NCBI GenBank assembly: GCA_023229385.1
Contig: JALNZI010000003.1
Coordinates: 87,854 to 135,678 of the forward strand
Length of the DNA: 47,825 nt
Direction: 5' to 3'
Origin: Candidatus Omnitrophota bacterium
GTDB taxonomy: Bacteria > Omnitrophota > Gorgyraeia > Gygaellales > Profunditerraquicolaceae
Part shown: positions 15,108 through 23,051 of the stretch, piece after piece
Layout: every line of letters begins with the position of its first letter
How positions within the stretch are numbered: the stretch's first letter is position 1
Program-made: the position numbers and the translations under genes
The notes under the pieces: model-generated
The model's database searches: none
What the model saw: the letters and a program-made list of their open reading frames with translations, nothing else
What the model was told of the DNA's origin: nothing

Positions 15108-16765
15108 ATCTTCATCTCACGTAAGAATTTTGGTTTTTGTCCACTATAACTTATATATAGTTTTTGTTCTGGACGTGTGATCGATACGTAATACAAACGA
15201 CGTTCGCTTTCCAAATCATAATCTTTACCGTTTTGTGGATCAAATTGATTACACCAAGGCATTATAATTATTCTCTTTTGTAAACCTTTAAAACTGTGAA
15301 TCGTTGACAATTGCACTAAAGCATTATCTTCACCAAGATTACTTTCACCATTAAGACCAAGATCATTACTTATATCTCTTATATCAGAAGTATTAATTAA
15401 ATATTCTTTAGAGATATCTCTTATAAAACTTTTCATATCGTCTTGATAATCAAATGAAGGTATAAAATATTTTTCTATAAACAAAGCTAGAAGTTCAAGA
15501 TTACTATTTTTATTACTGTTAAAGAAACTTATAATGCTTATAATACTATCATACTTTTTATGATTTTTAGGATCGTGGAACAAGTCTAGAAGGTATTCAT
15601 TAAGCTTACGATTTTTAATGTTCTTTTTAATATACTCTACTGTTGTTTTACCAATGCCTCTGAGAGCTTTAGAAGCTATTTCTAGGTCATAAATGTCACC
15701 AGTCTGTCCTGCTAGCTTCATACAGGAGATCATCACTTTAATGGCACTTCTGTCGCTTATCTCAAGACTATCATTAACCTTATACTTGATGTTAGCTTTT
15801 TTAAGCGCAAATTCTAGATGATTTTTATATAATCGATTACGATAAAGTATAGCTATCTCTTCGTTTTTATTTTGCTTACACTTGGTTATTATCCATTCTA
15901 TTTCATCCATTGGATTTTTAGCTTCGAATGTAAGTATTACTCCATCTTCTTGATTAAAAGATTTTATTTCTTTTTTGATACGATCTTTGTTATGTTCAAT
16001 GACTCTTACTGATGCTTCGACTATATTTTTACAAGATCTGAAATTTATTCCCATATTTAAGATTTTACAATTAAATATCTTTATAAAATCTGTTACGTTT
16101 TCAGGTCTCGCTCCTCTAAATCTGTACAAAATCTGGTCATCATCGGCAACCCCAATCATATTACAATTTAATTTTAGTTGTAAAGCTTTAAGCATTTCTA
16201 ACTGTGGAAAGTTGGAGTCCTGTAATTCATCTGTCAAGATGTGAGTGATCTTAGGTAAAGTTAAATTAGGAATAAGTTCTATAATTTTATAGATCATATC
16301 ATCAAAATCTATAAGATTATATTTATCTAGTTCATTATTATATTTAATTATTTCTTCACTTTGTTCTAGGGGCCAATCTGATTTTGCTTTAGAAATTAGA
16401 TCTGTTATTTCTTCAAGTTTGTTTTTATCTTTTTTACAATCAAATACTTTTCTAATTATAAGACGTTTTTTACCCTCATCACATATATTCCAATGAATAT
16501 TGTTTCTTCTTGCAAAAGTATTAGCAAGTCCATGAAAAGTTCCACCAATAATTCTAGATTGATCTACTTTATTACATTTAGAAATTATGCTTTGACTTGC
16601 TTTATTGGTGAATGAAACTAAACATACATAATTATTAGGATCTTGAAGTATCTTTTCTGCTATAAATGATAGCATTGTACTTTTTCCTGAGCCAGGTGCG
16701 CTGCTAACGTATAGATTATTATGTGATTCGTTTAATATTATCTGTTGTTCTTCTGTAAGATTCAT
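15104..16765 (-). CDS. SF1A DNA helicase, UvrD/Rep/Dda-like
   Basis: All main SF1 motifs are readable in 553 residues: Walker A SSAPGSGKST (about residue 18), Ia GTFHGLAN, Walker B LTDELQDSN (about 170), motif III GVADDDQILYRFRGA (about 205), motif IV region NFRSCKNI, motif V STIHSFKGLQ (about 487) and motif VI YYVSITRPEQKL (about 528). ATP-driven 3'-5' unwinding or recombination remodelling is expected. It is shorter than UvrD (about 720 residues), lacking most 1B/2B insertions, closer to compact phage helicases. Confidence 0.92.
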   Translation of the reverse strand: MNLTEEQQIILNESHNNLYVSSAPGSGKSTMLSFIAEKILQDPNNYVCLVSFTNKASQSIISKCNKVDQSRIIGGTFHGLANTFARRNNIHWNICDEGKKRLIIRKVFDCKKDKNKLEEITDLISKAKSDWPLEQSEEIIKYNNELDKYNLIDFDDMIYKIIELIPNLTLPKITHILTDELQDSNFPQLEMLKALQLKLNCNMIGVADDDQILYRFRGARPENVTDFIKIFNCKILNMGINFRSCKNIVEASVRVIEHNKDRIKKEIKSFNQEDGVILTFEAKNPMDEIEWIITKCKQNKNEEIAILYRNRLYKNHLEFALKKANIKYKVNDSLEISDRSAIKVMISCMKLAGQTGDIYDLEIASKALRGIGKTTVEYIKKNIKNRKLNEYLLDLFHDPKNHKKYDSIISIISFFNSNKNSNLELLALFIEKYFIPSFDYQDDMKSFIRDISKEYLINTSDIRDISNDLGLNGESNLGEDNALVQLSTIHSFKGLQKRIIIMPWCNQFDPQNGKDYDLESERRLYYVSITRPEQKLYISYSGQKPKFLREMKI

Positions 16766-16963
16766 CTATAAATATATCTCCAAATCTTCAGCACTAGCTT
16801 TTACTAAATTGGTTGAATCTACAAATACTTTAGTGTCTAGTTTTACTTTTTGTGGTGTAAAATCTTTTATCTTAACCACTTTAAGATGATTACCGTATTT
16901 TGTATGAACTATTCTAAAACAGATATCATCTATTTGAAGTTCTCGTTTAAAATAATCTTTCAT
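16766..16963 (-). CDS. MKDxLGxE-family small protein, copy 2
   Basis: A 65-residue paralogue beginning MKDYFKRELQIDDICFRI. The G-D of the other two copies is D-D here and the LG pair is FK, so it is the most diverged member. The C-terminus (SAEDLEIYL) is acidic. It lies between the helicase and a second paralogue at 17199, suggesting local duplication. Confidence 0.6.
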   Translation of the reverse strand: MKDYFKRELQIDDICFRIVHTKYGNHLKVVKIKDFTPQKVKLDTKVFVDSTNLVKASAEDLEIYL

Positions 16964-17199
16964 TCATCTTCCTTTTCATCTAATCTATATGGACGATCTT
17001 CTGCGTAGTTCCAATGACGAATATCATCTAAACATATATAAAAATTTATTTTAAATAATGTTAATTCAAAATTCCATCCAAAATGATCACCTTTATTATT
17101 ATATTGTAATAAAATAGTAAAAGGAGAATATCGATCATTTATTATACCTATTGAGAATCTTTTTAATTTAAATATTTTAGAATATCCTATATTTTTCAT
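16960..17199 (-). CDS. Hypothetical 79-residue protein
   Basis: A beta-rich small protein with HFGWNFELTLFKINFYI and DDIRHWNYAEDRPYR in its second half. The D-x-RHWN segment looks like a family signature seen in other phage small proteins, but I know no function. It sits between two MKDxLGxE paralogues and overlaps both. Confidence 0.6.
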   Translation of the reverse strand: MKNIGYSKIFKLKRFSIGIINDRYSPFTILLQYNNKGDHFGWNFELTLFKINFYICLDDIRHWNYAEDRPYRLDEKEDE

Positions 17200-17402
17200 T
17201 AATAACTTTCTCCAAGTATAAAATGTTCATCATATGTTTTAAATACGTTTTGTGGATAAACATGATGTTTATCATCTAAAATTAAACGATCTTTATTAAA
17301 ATGAGTTATTCTTCTTGGTACTAAACGTACATAATTTCTAGATGCTCGTATATGTACAACAATATCTCCAATATTTAATTCTGTTCCAAGTCTATCTTTC
17401 AT
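17199..17402 (-). CDS. MKDxLGxE-family small protein, copy 3
   Basis: A 67-residue protein starting MKDRLGTELNIGDIVVHI, the clearest statement of the family pattern, then RLVPRRITHFNKDRLIL. The strand-turn spacing suggests a five-stranded barrel. It starts four bases inside the UvsX stop, so it is likely translated with the recombinase. Confidence 0.6.
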   Translation of the reverse strand: MKDRLGTELNIGDIVVHIRASRNYVRLVPRRITHFNKDRLILDDKHHVYPQNVFKTYDEHFILGESY

Positions 17403-18529
17403 AATGCACCGTCTTCTTCAATTTCTTCATCTTCGTTCGTTGGTATATAGTTCATAACCAGTTTTGTATATGCATCCATTAGTTGAGGTTCTAGATATGC
17501 TATTAGATCATCTGGAGCTTTTTCAACACTTTCTTTAATACCTCTTGATTTAAATTCTTTAGGTTCTCCATTTACTTCATAAGTAATATGTTTACCATCC
17601 CAAATTTCAAGATCTTTTGCAATACATAGGACGTTAAAGCGATGGTCAAATGCCCCATGATAGAAATATATTTTTATAGAATTTAAACGATATCGATCTT
17701 TTACCTTGCTTTTTAAAATAGTCAGTTTAACTGGAAAGCTATTTGGAGGAGCTTTTTCACCTTCTTTTACTGGAAATTGAGCATCACCCATTCTGGTCAT
17801 TTTAACGTTTAAAACGTTATAATGTTTAAGAGCATTACCACCAGTTTCTTTTTCTTTATCACGAGCCATTGATGTAATATCAGTACGCACTTGAGAAGCT
17901 AGAATAAGTGTAAGCATGTCCATTGCTTTAGAAGTATACATTCGAAGGAATTGACTGTATAATCTAGGAAGTAAAGCCATAGTATCATCATTTGTAGAGC
18001 GTTCTGTATCACTAGGAGTTCCGTCTTTCTTCTTACCTTTATAAAGTTCTTTACCTGAAGCAAGAGCTTGTAAGGTATCAATAATAAGACAATCTACTCC
18101 ACTTTCATCATCTGAACATTTCATAACGAAATCAAGGTTTTCTTCAGCAAGTCTAGGTTCATAGACAAGTGTAGCTTTTGGATTACAGCCTTGTTTAATT
18201 GCCCATTCACGATCAAAACTTTTTTCAGCTGGAATATATGCAGTAACAAAGTCAGTAAAAATCTTTTGCCAATATGCAATAGATACAAGAAACTTAGTTG
18301 TTTTACCAACACTTTCACCACCTACAAGCTGATTAATTTTATTCTTGACCCATCCTCCACCAGTAAGTACATCGAAACCGATTATACCTGTAGGAAGACG
18401 TTCTATTTTACCGATGTTCTCTTTTTCATCTAGAAATCCTATTTTAGTCTTATCTGGATCTAGTTTATTATCTTTAATGAAACTATCTATAAGCTTATTT
18501 AAAGCTTTCTTTTTTTCTTTGCTAATCAT
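17399..18529 (-). CDS. UvsX/RecA-type recombinase
   Basis: The 376-residue protein has Walker A VGGESVGKTT (about residue 65), the RecA catalytic acid region YIPAEKSFDREW (about 97), Walker B CLIIDTLQA (about 145) and a DNA-binding loop region ending LILASQVRTDI (about 208). This is the strand-exchange core found in RecA and T4 UvsX. The C-terminus is very acidic (TNEDEEIEEDGA), as in RecA autoregulatory tails. UvsX-type recombinase, SSB, nuclease and helicase lie within 12 kb, forming a recombination set. Confidence 0.92.
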   Translation of the reverse strand: MISKEKKKALNKLIDSFIKDNKLDPDKTKIGFLDEKENIGKIERLPTGIIGFDVLTGGGWVKNKINQLVGGESVGKTTKFLVSIAYWQKIFTDFVTAYIPAEKSFDREWAIKQGCNPKATLVYEPRLAEENLDFVMKCSDDESGVDCLIIDTLQALASGKELYKGKKKDGTPSDTERSTNDDTMALLPRLYSQFLRMYTSKAMDMLTLILASQVRTDITSMARDKEKETGGNALKHYNVLNVKMTRMGDAQFPVKEGEKAPPNSFPVKLTILKSKVKDRYRLNSIKIYFYHGAFDHRFNVLCIAKDLEIWDGKHITYEVNGEPKEFKSRGIKESVEKAPDDLIAYLEPQLMDAYTKLVMNYIPTNEDEEIEEDGAL

Positions 18530-18538
18530 TCTATGTCC

Positions 18539-18640
18539 TTAATCAAAAATTGATAATAATAGTGTTATTAACATTAATGGTATTTGAATTATATCATCTA
18601 ATATATCTAAAAACCAATTATCTTTACGTTTTTCTTTCAT
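18539..18640 (-). CDS. 33-residue single-span membrane peptide
   Basis: A short frame, MKEKRKDNWFLDILDD followed by IIQIPLMLITLLLSIF, giving a basic head and one hydrophobic helix. It overlaps the OB-fold gene stop by ATGA and ends 10 bases before the recombinase ATG. Small membrane peptides of this form are common in phages (holin- or antiholin-like, or inhibitors), but nothing specific can be claimed. Confidence 0.45.
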   Translation of the reverse strand: MKEKRKDNWFLDILDDIIQIPLMLITLLLSIFD

Positions 18641-18912
18641 TTTATATATAATTTTTCTATTTTAATAATTAAAATATTATTTTTATTTATTTTAACTTTA
18701 CCTAATATTTCTACATAGTCATTTATTTTAACTAAACAAAAATTATCAAATAATATTTTATTTGTTTCTCTAACTTCAAATAATATTTTATTTCCATTAT
18801 TATCAGAAATATATCCAAATAATAATTTATTAAATTTTTTTATTGTTGTAATATATCCACTAGTAGTAATAATTAAATCAATATCATCATTACTAATTTT
18901 ATCAATTAACAT
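18637..18912 (-). CDS. Probable OB-fold nucleic-acid-binding protein
   Basis: About 91 residues from the ATG at 18912, which has GAGAAA five bases upstream; an ATG 21 bases earlier lacks a site. The order of strands (KLLFGYISDNNGNKILFEV, a helix, NDYVEILGKVKIN, ILIIKIEKLYI) is that of an OB barrel like tRNA-anti or RPA-type folds. It sits between a resolvase-like nuclease and the recombinase, consistent with a single-strand or junction-binding accessory. Assignment by pattern only. Confidence 0.45.
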   Translation of the reverse strand: MLIDKISNDDIDLIITTSGYITTIKKFNKLLFGYISDNNGNKILFEVRETNKILFDNFCLVKINDYVEILGKVKINKNNILIIKIEKLYIK

Positions 18913-18913
18913 A

Positions 18914-19438
18914 TTATTTCTCAAATAAATCACACATAGTTAAATCATCATATTTAACTTTTAGAGATTTACCTATACTTTCATATTTATTAGTTATTTT
19001 ATTTTTTATATTGTTAAATAAATTAAGTAATTTGTTACTAAGCTTTGTACTATAAGTTATTTGATTAATATTAGATAATCTAGATATATCGTTTTCTAAA
19101 CGAGCCATACCTTTTTTAACAGTTATATATTTTATAAAATCTTCTACATATTCAGAAGTGTTTTTATTTATAATTACCGATAAAATAGTTTCAGATTGGT
19201 TAGCTGTAACAAATAATGGAAATTTATCTTGAAGTTTACATGCATCAAGCAATCTCAATATATCTTTTTCGAGTAATCCATGATTTTTATGTTCAGTATA
19301 TTTACACTGAGCTATTATGTTATTAGATATTATGTCTTCTTCTTTCTTAGCATTTCCACTACCTTTTGGTTTTACACTGTCATCACCTTTTAATAAATTT
19401 TCTACATAATCTTCAAGATCTTGCCAAGATTTCAACAT
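18914..19438 (-). CDS. PD-(D/E)XK endonuclease, restriction/resolvase type
   Basis: In 174 residues the core reads PKGSGNAKKEEDIISN (about residue 24) and IAQCKYTEHKNHGLLEKDI (about 42). E-x-D and Q-C-K form the active site, and the following helix-strand pair (PLFVTANQSETI) is conserved in Holliday-junction resolvase-like nucleases. The C-terminal third is helical. It lies upstream of an OB-fold protein and UvsX, suggesting a recombination or DNA-processing role. Confidence 0.65.
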   Translation of the reverse strand: MLKSWQDLEDYVENLLKGDDSVKPKGSGNAKKEEDIISNNIIAQCKYTEHKNHGLLEKDILRLLDACKLQDKFPLFVTANQSETILSVIINKNTSEYVEDFIKYITVKKGMARLENDISRLSNINQITYSTKLSNKLLNLFNNIKNKITNKYESIGKSLKVKYDDLTMCDLFEK

Positions 19439-19494
19439 AATTTTGACTTTCTAAATTTCACGGGAATTTTTTATAAATCTCTCGCGTGTAGCGA

Positions 19495-19659
19495 TTAGAA
19501 TTCTTCTTTATAAAATGGTTGTGGAGATAAATTTCTTAAAGATTGTTGACTTTCATAATTTTTTAACATAGTTTCTAATATTTGTTTTTGATCAGAAGTT
19601 AATGTTTTATCTTTTAAATTTCTTTTTGTAGTTTCAATAGCTCTTTCAAGTTGAGTCAT
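19495..19659 (-). CDS. 54-residue helical protein
   Basis: Starts MTQLERAIETTKRNLKDK after a good AAGGAGT site and is almost entirely helical and charged, ending SPQPFYKEEF. Probably a coiled-coil accessory. The 56 bases between its stop and the nuclease gene hold a weak hairpin (CACG...CGTG arms with one mismatch) but no other gene. Confidence 0.55.
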   Translation of the reverse strand: MTQLERAIETTKRNLKDKTLTSDQKQILETMLKNYESQQSLRNLSPQPFYKEEF

Positions 19660-19668
19660 AAATACTCC

Positions 19669-19959
19669 TTATAATACTTCAAATATTTTAAATATTTCAT
19701 ATATATTACAATAATACTCATTATTTTCTTTTTTAATAAGATTTTTAGTATCAATTAAAGTATCTTCGATTCCTTTTTTCTCAGAATCTGTAAGTAATTG
19801 ATTAAGTCGTCTTTGAATTATTTGACGTGTTTGTATCTTAGCTTGTTCTATGTCTATTTGTTGTTCTAGAGATATAACCCTTGCAAGTTGTACAATGTTA
19901 TTTTCAACTGCATCTATGAAATATTTAGAATTTACATTAATCGAAGAAGTCTGTTGCAC
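19669..19959 (-). CDS. Helical hypothetical protein, GTG start
   Basis: The start is a GTG at 19959 with AAAGGAG upstream; the product begins MQQTSSINVNSKYF. The 96-residue chain is mostly amphipathic helix (LEQQIDIEQAKIQTRQIIQ), suggesting a coiled coil. It overlaps the upstream gene by 23 bases. No family recognised. Confidence 0.55.
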   Translation of the reverse strand: MQQTSSINVNSKYFIDAVENNIVQLARVISLEQQIDIEQAKIQTRQIIQRRLNQLLTDSEKKGIEDTLIDTKNLIKKENNEYYCNIYEIFKIFEVL

Positions 19960-20182
19960 TTACGCTCTCCTTTTTAACGTTAAACAACTCATCAGTTTTA
20001 CGAGCTGTTTCTTTAAGAATTTCTATAAATTCTTTATGTTTTTCTGGATCTTCTTTAGAATTCATTGTAAGTATCTGAAGACCACAAAGAGCTTTTAATA
20101 AATATTTAGTTTCATCATCTAGATTATGATAACTTTTAACGTGACATTCACCTATTGTTTTTTCTTTTACATTAATATCCAT
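19937..20182 (-). CDS. Hypothetical 81-residue protein
   Basis: Starts MDINVKEKTIGECHVKSYHNL; the second half is a charged helix (EDPEKHKEFIEILKETARK) and the tail ends ATDFFD. No catalytic motif. The acidic-aromatic end could be a protein-binding tip, which is inference. It overlaps the next gene and follows the 187-residue gene by 8 bases. Confidence 0.55.
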   Translation of the reverse strand: MDINVKEKTIGECHVKSYHNLDDETKYLLKALCGLQILTMNSKEDPEKHKEFIEILKETARKTDELFNVKKESVSATDFFD

Positions 20183-20190
20183 ACAGTATC

Positions 20191-20754
20191 CTAAAGTTCT
20201 ATTGTATCATCACTAAGCTGTTGTTCTATAACTTTTGGCTTTTCTTTTTCTTTTTGTTTTTTAACTTCTTTCATAGATATTTTATTCTTTTTAAGATATT
20301 CTATAAGACCTCGATATATAATACTATTCTCTTCAAGTTTATCTTCTTGAAGCATTTTTGAAGCTTGTTCATAATATTTCTTATCAGCTTTTCCAAGTAA
20401 GTATTCAACATCAGCATGATTAGTAAGATCAAGCAAAGCTTCATCTAGATTAATATTTTCTAATTCTTTAAGTAAAATACTATCAGCAGTTATACCAATT
20501 GCCATCTTACTAAGACTATCTCTGAAGAGATCGCTCAACGTTTTAGGATTAATATTTTCTGGAAGTTTCTTTGTATTTATAAGATATTTAATATCTTCAG
20601 ATACGTCTACGTTATCAATGTGTTCTTTCATTATAAGTCTAAATGCTGGACTCATAGAGATAGCTTTAAGATAACTACCATAAGCAGCACTTTTTTTAAA
20701 GTTATTAAGATCATTGTTATCTTTTACTGAAAGACTATATCCTAGACTAATCAT
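20191..20754 (-). CDS. Helical hypothetical protein, 187 residues
   Basis: Predominantly alpha-helical with a lysine/glutamate-rich C-terminal stretch (KEVKKQKEKEKPK) ending SDDTIEL. The N-terminal half (SYLKAISMSPAFRLIMKEH) is well-packed hydrophobic helix. It sits between a degenerate RecA-like gene set and small helical genes. I do not recognise the family. Confidence 0.6.
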   Translation of the reverse strand: MISLGYSLSVKDNNDLNNFKKSAAYGSYLKAISMSPAFRLIMKEHIDNVDVSEDIKYLINTKKLPENINPKTLSDLFRDSLSKMAIGITADSILLKELENINLDEALLDLTNHADVEYLLGKADKKYYEQASKMLQEDKLEENSIIYRGLIEYLKKNKISMKEVKKQKEKEKPKVIEQQLSDDTIEL

Positions 20755-21119
20755 TTGGATCTCCTTAGAAAAGCATCTTGTTCTTGATCGAGTCGATGTT
20801 GTTTAATTTTAGCAACCCAAGAGTTAAATTGTTCTACAGTTACTTCTATAAAATACATCTTGAGTTGAGCGTAAAATTGATTAACTCCAACTATTGGTGA
20901 TTCTTCAGCGTTAAAACCTACAAGAAAACATCTATCTGTAGAAGCATCCATTGTAGGAACTATTTCATAACCGATTTCACTAGCATTCTTTTCAAATTCA
21001 GAGATACTTGAAGCTTCCCAGAATTCAGTTTCTTTATTACCAGATAGCTTACCTTTAAGTTCCTGTGCAAATATTTTTAAGATATTTGGCATATTTCCAG
21101 CACTTTTAATTTGTTTCAT
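20751..21119 (-). CDS. Hypothetical 122-residue protein
   Basis: An alpha/beta protein with no recognised motif. A conserved-looking core reads FLVGFNAEESPIVGVN then LKMYFIEVTVEQFNSW; a basic tail ends QDAFLRRSK. It overlaps by four bases both the RecA-like P-loop gene and the helical gene, so the three are probably co-translated and may cooperate. Confidence 0.55.
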   Translation of the reverse strand: MKQIKSAGNMPNILKIFAQELKGKLSGNKETEFWEASSISEFEKNASEIGYEIVPTMDASTDRCFLVGFNAEESPIVGVNQFYAQLKMYFIEVTVEQFNSWVAKIKQHRLDQEQDAFLRRSK

Positions 21120-21712
21120 GTAATTATTTCTCCAGTTTTACTATCGAATCGTACAAGATAACGTCTTAAGAATTGATTACCAATACGACAGTTTTCAAAG
21201 ATATCTATATATCTAGATTTAAATAATTGTTCTTCTTCTGTTACATTTCTTATCCAGATGCTATATTTAAATAAATTATATTTTTTATTAAGTTCTTCTA
21301 TAGGACTATATATATGACCGTTTTTTGTAGGATCTTGTCTTATTTGAGATGTTATAATTATATGACCTTTTAATGAAGATTTGATCATTGGTATAACATT
21401 TCGGGAGACCATTAAAGCATCTCCAGGATCTAAAATAAGATAATCTATTTCGTAATTTATATACTCAAGAAAATTAATTAATAAACTTAAAGATTCTTTA
21501 TGAAATATAACATTTTGATATACATCTTGATGGTATTTTTTAACAAACTCTTGATCTATGTCTTTAGATGGATTATAATATAATATACTTTTATTTTGAT
21601 GTAAAAGCAAATTAGATAAATATAATGTAAAAACAGTACTTCCATTACCAGAAGGTGCTGTAATAATTATATTATTGTCTAAGACAAATTCGTTTATAAG
21701 TTCTTTCAACAT
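21116..21712 (-). CDS. RecA-like P-loop protein with altered Walker A
   Basis: The 198-residue protein has a loop IITAPSGNGSTVFTLYLSN (residues 17-35) at the Walker A position, but the invariant lysine is serine (GNGST). Walker B is intact as DYLILDPGDAL (about residue 95) and a RecA-type HIIITSQIRQDPT strand follows (about 135), matching the SQxR segment of recombinases. It therefore looks like a truncated RecA/UvsX paralogue that may bind but not hydrolyse ATP normally. It precedes helical genes of unknown role. Confidence 0.6.
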   Translation of the reverse strand: MLKELINEFVLDNNIIITAPSGNGSTVFTLYLSNLLLHQNKSILYYNPSKDIDQEFVKKYHQDVYQNVIFHKESLSLLINFLEYINYEIDYLILDPGDALMVSRNVIPMIKSSLKGHIIITSQIRQDPTKNGHIYSPIEELNKKYNLFKYSIWIRNVTEEEQLFKSRYIDIFENCRIGNQFLRRYLVRFDSKTGEIIT

Positions 21713-22025
21713 CTGGTTTTGCTAATTCTAAATTGTTATCTAATATTTTAACTATATTTTTATAATCACTGATAGCGCTATCATAGCTAAAATAATGATT
21801 TTCTTGATTTATATTAAATCTATCAAATCTTTGATTAATAAATATAGAAAATAATAATGGTACATGATTTGCTGTTAAAGTATATTTAAAATTTAAAGAT
21901 ATATTATAATTTATTGCATTAATATATTCTAATTCTAAAAATTGAGACCAAGGAATAATTTTATTAAAACATTCTTCTTTTGAACATTCAACTGGAATTT
22001 TACCATCAAGATAGAAATATCTCAT
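21672..22025 (-). CDS. Hypothetical 117-residue protein
   Basis: Starts MRYFYLDGKIPVECSKEEC with two cysteines, then aromatic beta-type sequence. It ends ERTYKRICLRQ inside the RecA-like gene (overlap 41 bases); the last residues recall the NLR tag but lack Asn and Asp. No family recognised. The start directly follows the 125-residue gene. Confidence 0.5.
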   Translation of the reverse strand: MRYFYLDGKIPVECSKEECFNKIIPWSQFLELEYINAINYNISLNFKYTLTANHVPLLFSIFINQRFDRFNINQENHYFSYDSAISDYKNIVKILDNNLELAKPDVERTYKRICLRQ

Positions 22026-22026
22026 A

Positions 22027-22404
22027 TTATTTACACAATACTCGTTTTAAATGTATTAAAAAATCTTCTATATCAAAAAATGGTTCTAATACTTGAATTT
22101 GTATTCCTTTTAAACTTTTATATAATATAAACCTATTATTATTCCAACTTAATCCCCAAATAGCATATTTATAACCATTACTATTTTTATGGTATGTTGG
22201 TCTTGATTTAAAAAGTTCACTAAGTTTACTTATTTGTTTTTTAAAATCACAATTAGCTTTAAGATTATGTGTATGATACCATCCTAATATTTCAAAAAAT
22301 ATAGAATGCAAAAAAACTCGTTTATTAGATTTTTGCATTAAATTTTCTATTCGAATAGTATCATACTCAAGTTGTTTAGTTTCATTTTTTGATAAAATAA
22401 TCAT
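22027..22404 (-). CDS. Hypothetical 125-residue protein
   Basis: A basic, aromatic protein with a helix near HSIFFEILGWYHTHNLKAN and a beta segment YKYAIWGLSWNNNRFILYK. No motif of known function. It is spaced by one base from the DUF2997-like gene upstream. Confidence 0.55.
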   Translation of the reverse strand: MIILSKNETKQLEYDTIRIENLMQKSNKRVFLHSIFFEILGWYHTHNLKANCDFKKQISKLSELFKSRPTYHKNSNGYKYAIWGLSWNNNRFILYKSLKGIQIQVLEPFFDIEDFLIHLKRVLCK

Positions 22405-22405
22405 A

Positions 22406-22603
22406 TTATCCTACATAATTTGGAACATAATCTGGTTGTAAATGCAAGTATCGTTCAGACTTATCTTCGGTGTGTGTTACCATTCCAAGTTGAGCTTCTA
22501 ACTGACTGATAGCATCACACTGATCTCCAATAAATCCATCACATTCAGTAGTCATCTTACCAGTTTTTTTATTAATTTTTACAATTACTTTTTGCTGATT
22601 CAT
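22406..22603 (-). CDS. DUF2997-like protein
   Basis: The 65-residue protein reads KVIVKINKKTGKMTTECDGF then GDQCDAISQLEAQLG. That is the DUF2997 plan (beta hairpin, then a helix starting at a conserved Cys). In cyanobacteria, plastid genomes and many phages this family is found beside DUF1257 (Ycf35) and the Ycf46 AAA protein, exactly as here. Function unknown; the constant neighbourhood argues for a shared complex. Confidence 0.75.
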   Translation of the reverse strand: MNQQKVIVKINKKTGKMTTECDGFIGDQCDAISQLEAQLGMVTHTEDKSERYLHLQPDYVPNYVG

Positions 22604-22613
22604 AATATTCTCC

Positions 22614-23024
22614 TTAACCTACGTAACGTGTTAGTTCAAAACATATTTCATTATTGTTTTCTGTTCTAGTTCCTTCTTCAAGACTAAAGGATAGAGCAGC
22701 TAGACGTTCGATTACTTCTGCCTCTTTAGCGTGACTTGTAACCTCTTGAGACATGATCTCTGTATTATAACTCTTACCATTCTTATGAAGGCCGTAAAAG
22801 TCTCCTATAGCTTTATACGTACCATCAGACTGTTGTTTAAAACCAACACAACTATTGTTATCTGTTATAAGAATATCAACTTCTTCATGTACGCTATAAT
22901 TACCTTTGGTTCTAAGAGTTTTTCCTTCTTCAGCTTCTAAGTATGAAAAGCCAAGACTGGTAAGACTTTTTAAAAGATATTCTTTATTGTTAAGCTCAAG
23001 CTTCACTTCTGATTTATGTGACAT
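22614..23024 (-). CDS. DUF1257 (Ycf35-like) protein
   Basis: The 136-residue protein begins MSHKSEVKLELNNKEYLLKS and has LTSLGFSYLEAEEGKTLR, the N-terminal signature of DUF1257/Ycf35, where MSHFS...L..AL..LG is typical. The middle holds a beta strand pair and a Y-x-x-E-I-M helix (SYNTEIMSQEV). It is the middle gene of the Ycf46-DUF1257-DUF2997 order read on the minus strand. Molecular role unknown. Confidence 0.75.
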   Translation of the reverse strand: MSHKSEVKLELNNKEYLLKSLTSLGFSYLEAEEGKTLRTKGNYSVHEEVDILITDNNSCVGFKQQSDGTYKAIGDFYGLHKNGKSYNTEIMSQEVTSHAKEAEVIERLAALSFSLEEGTRTENNNEICFELTRYVG

Positions 23025-23051
23025 TTTTGTAACTCCTTGATTTAATTAGAT

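Noticed and set aside
18913..18933. MIYLRNN start as an N-terminal NLR tag
   Set aside because: The better start is the ATG at 18912 with GAGAAA upstream, so these residues are probably not translated; it also lacks Asn and Asp.
19439..19494. Hairpin as an intrinsic terminator
   Set aside because: The CACG/CGTG stem has a mismatch and no U-tract follows on the minus strand.
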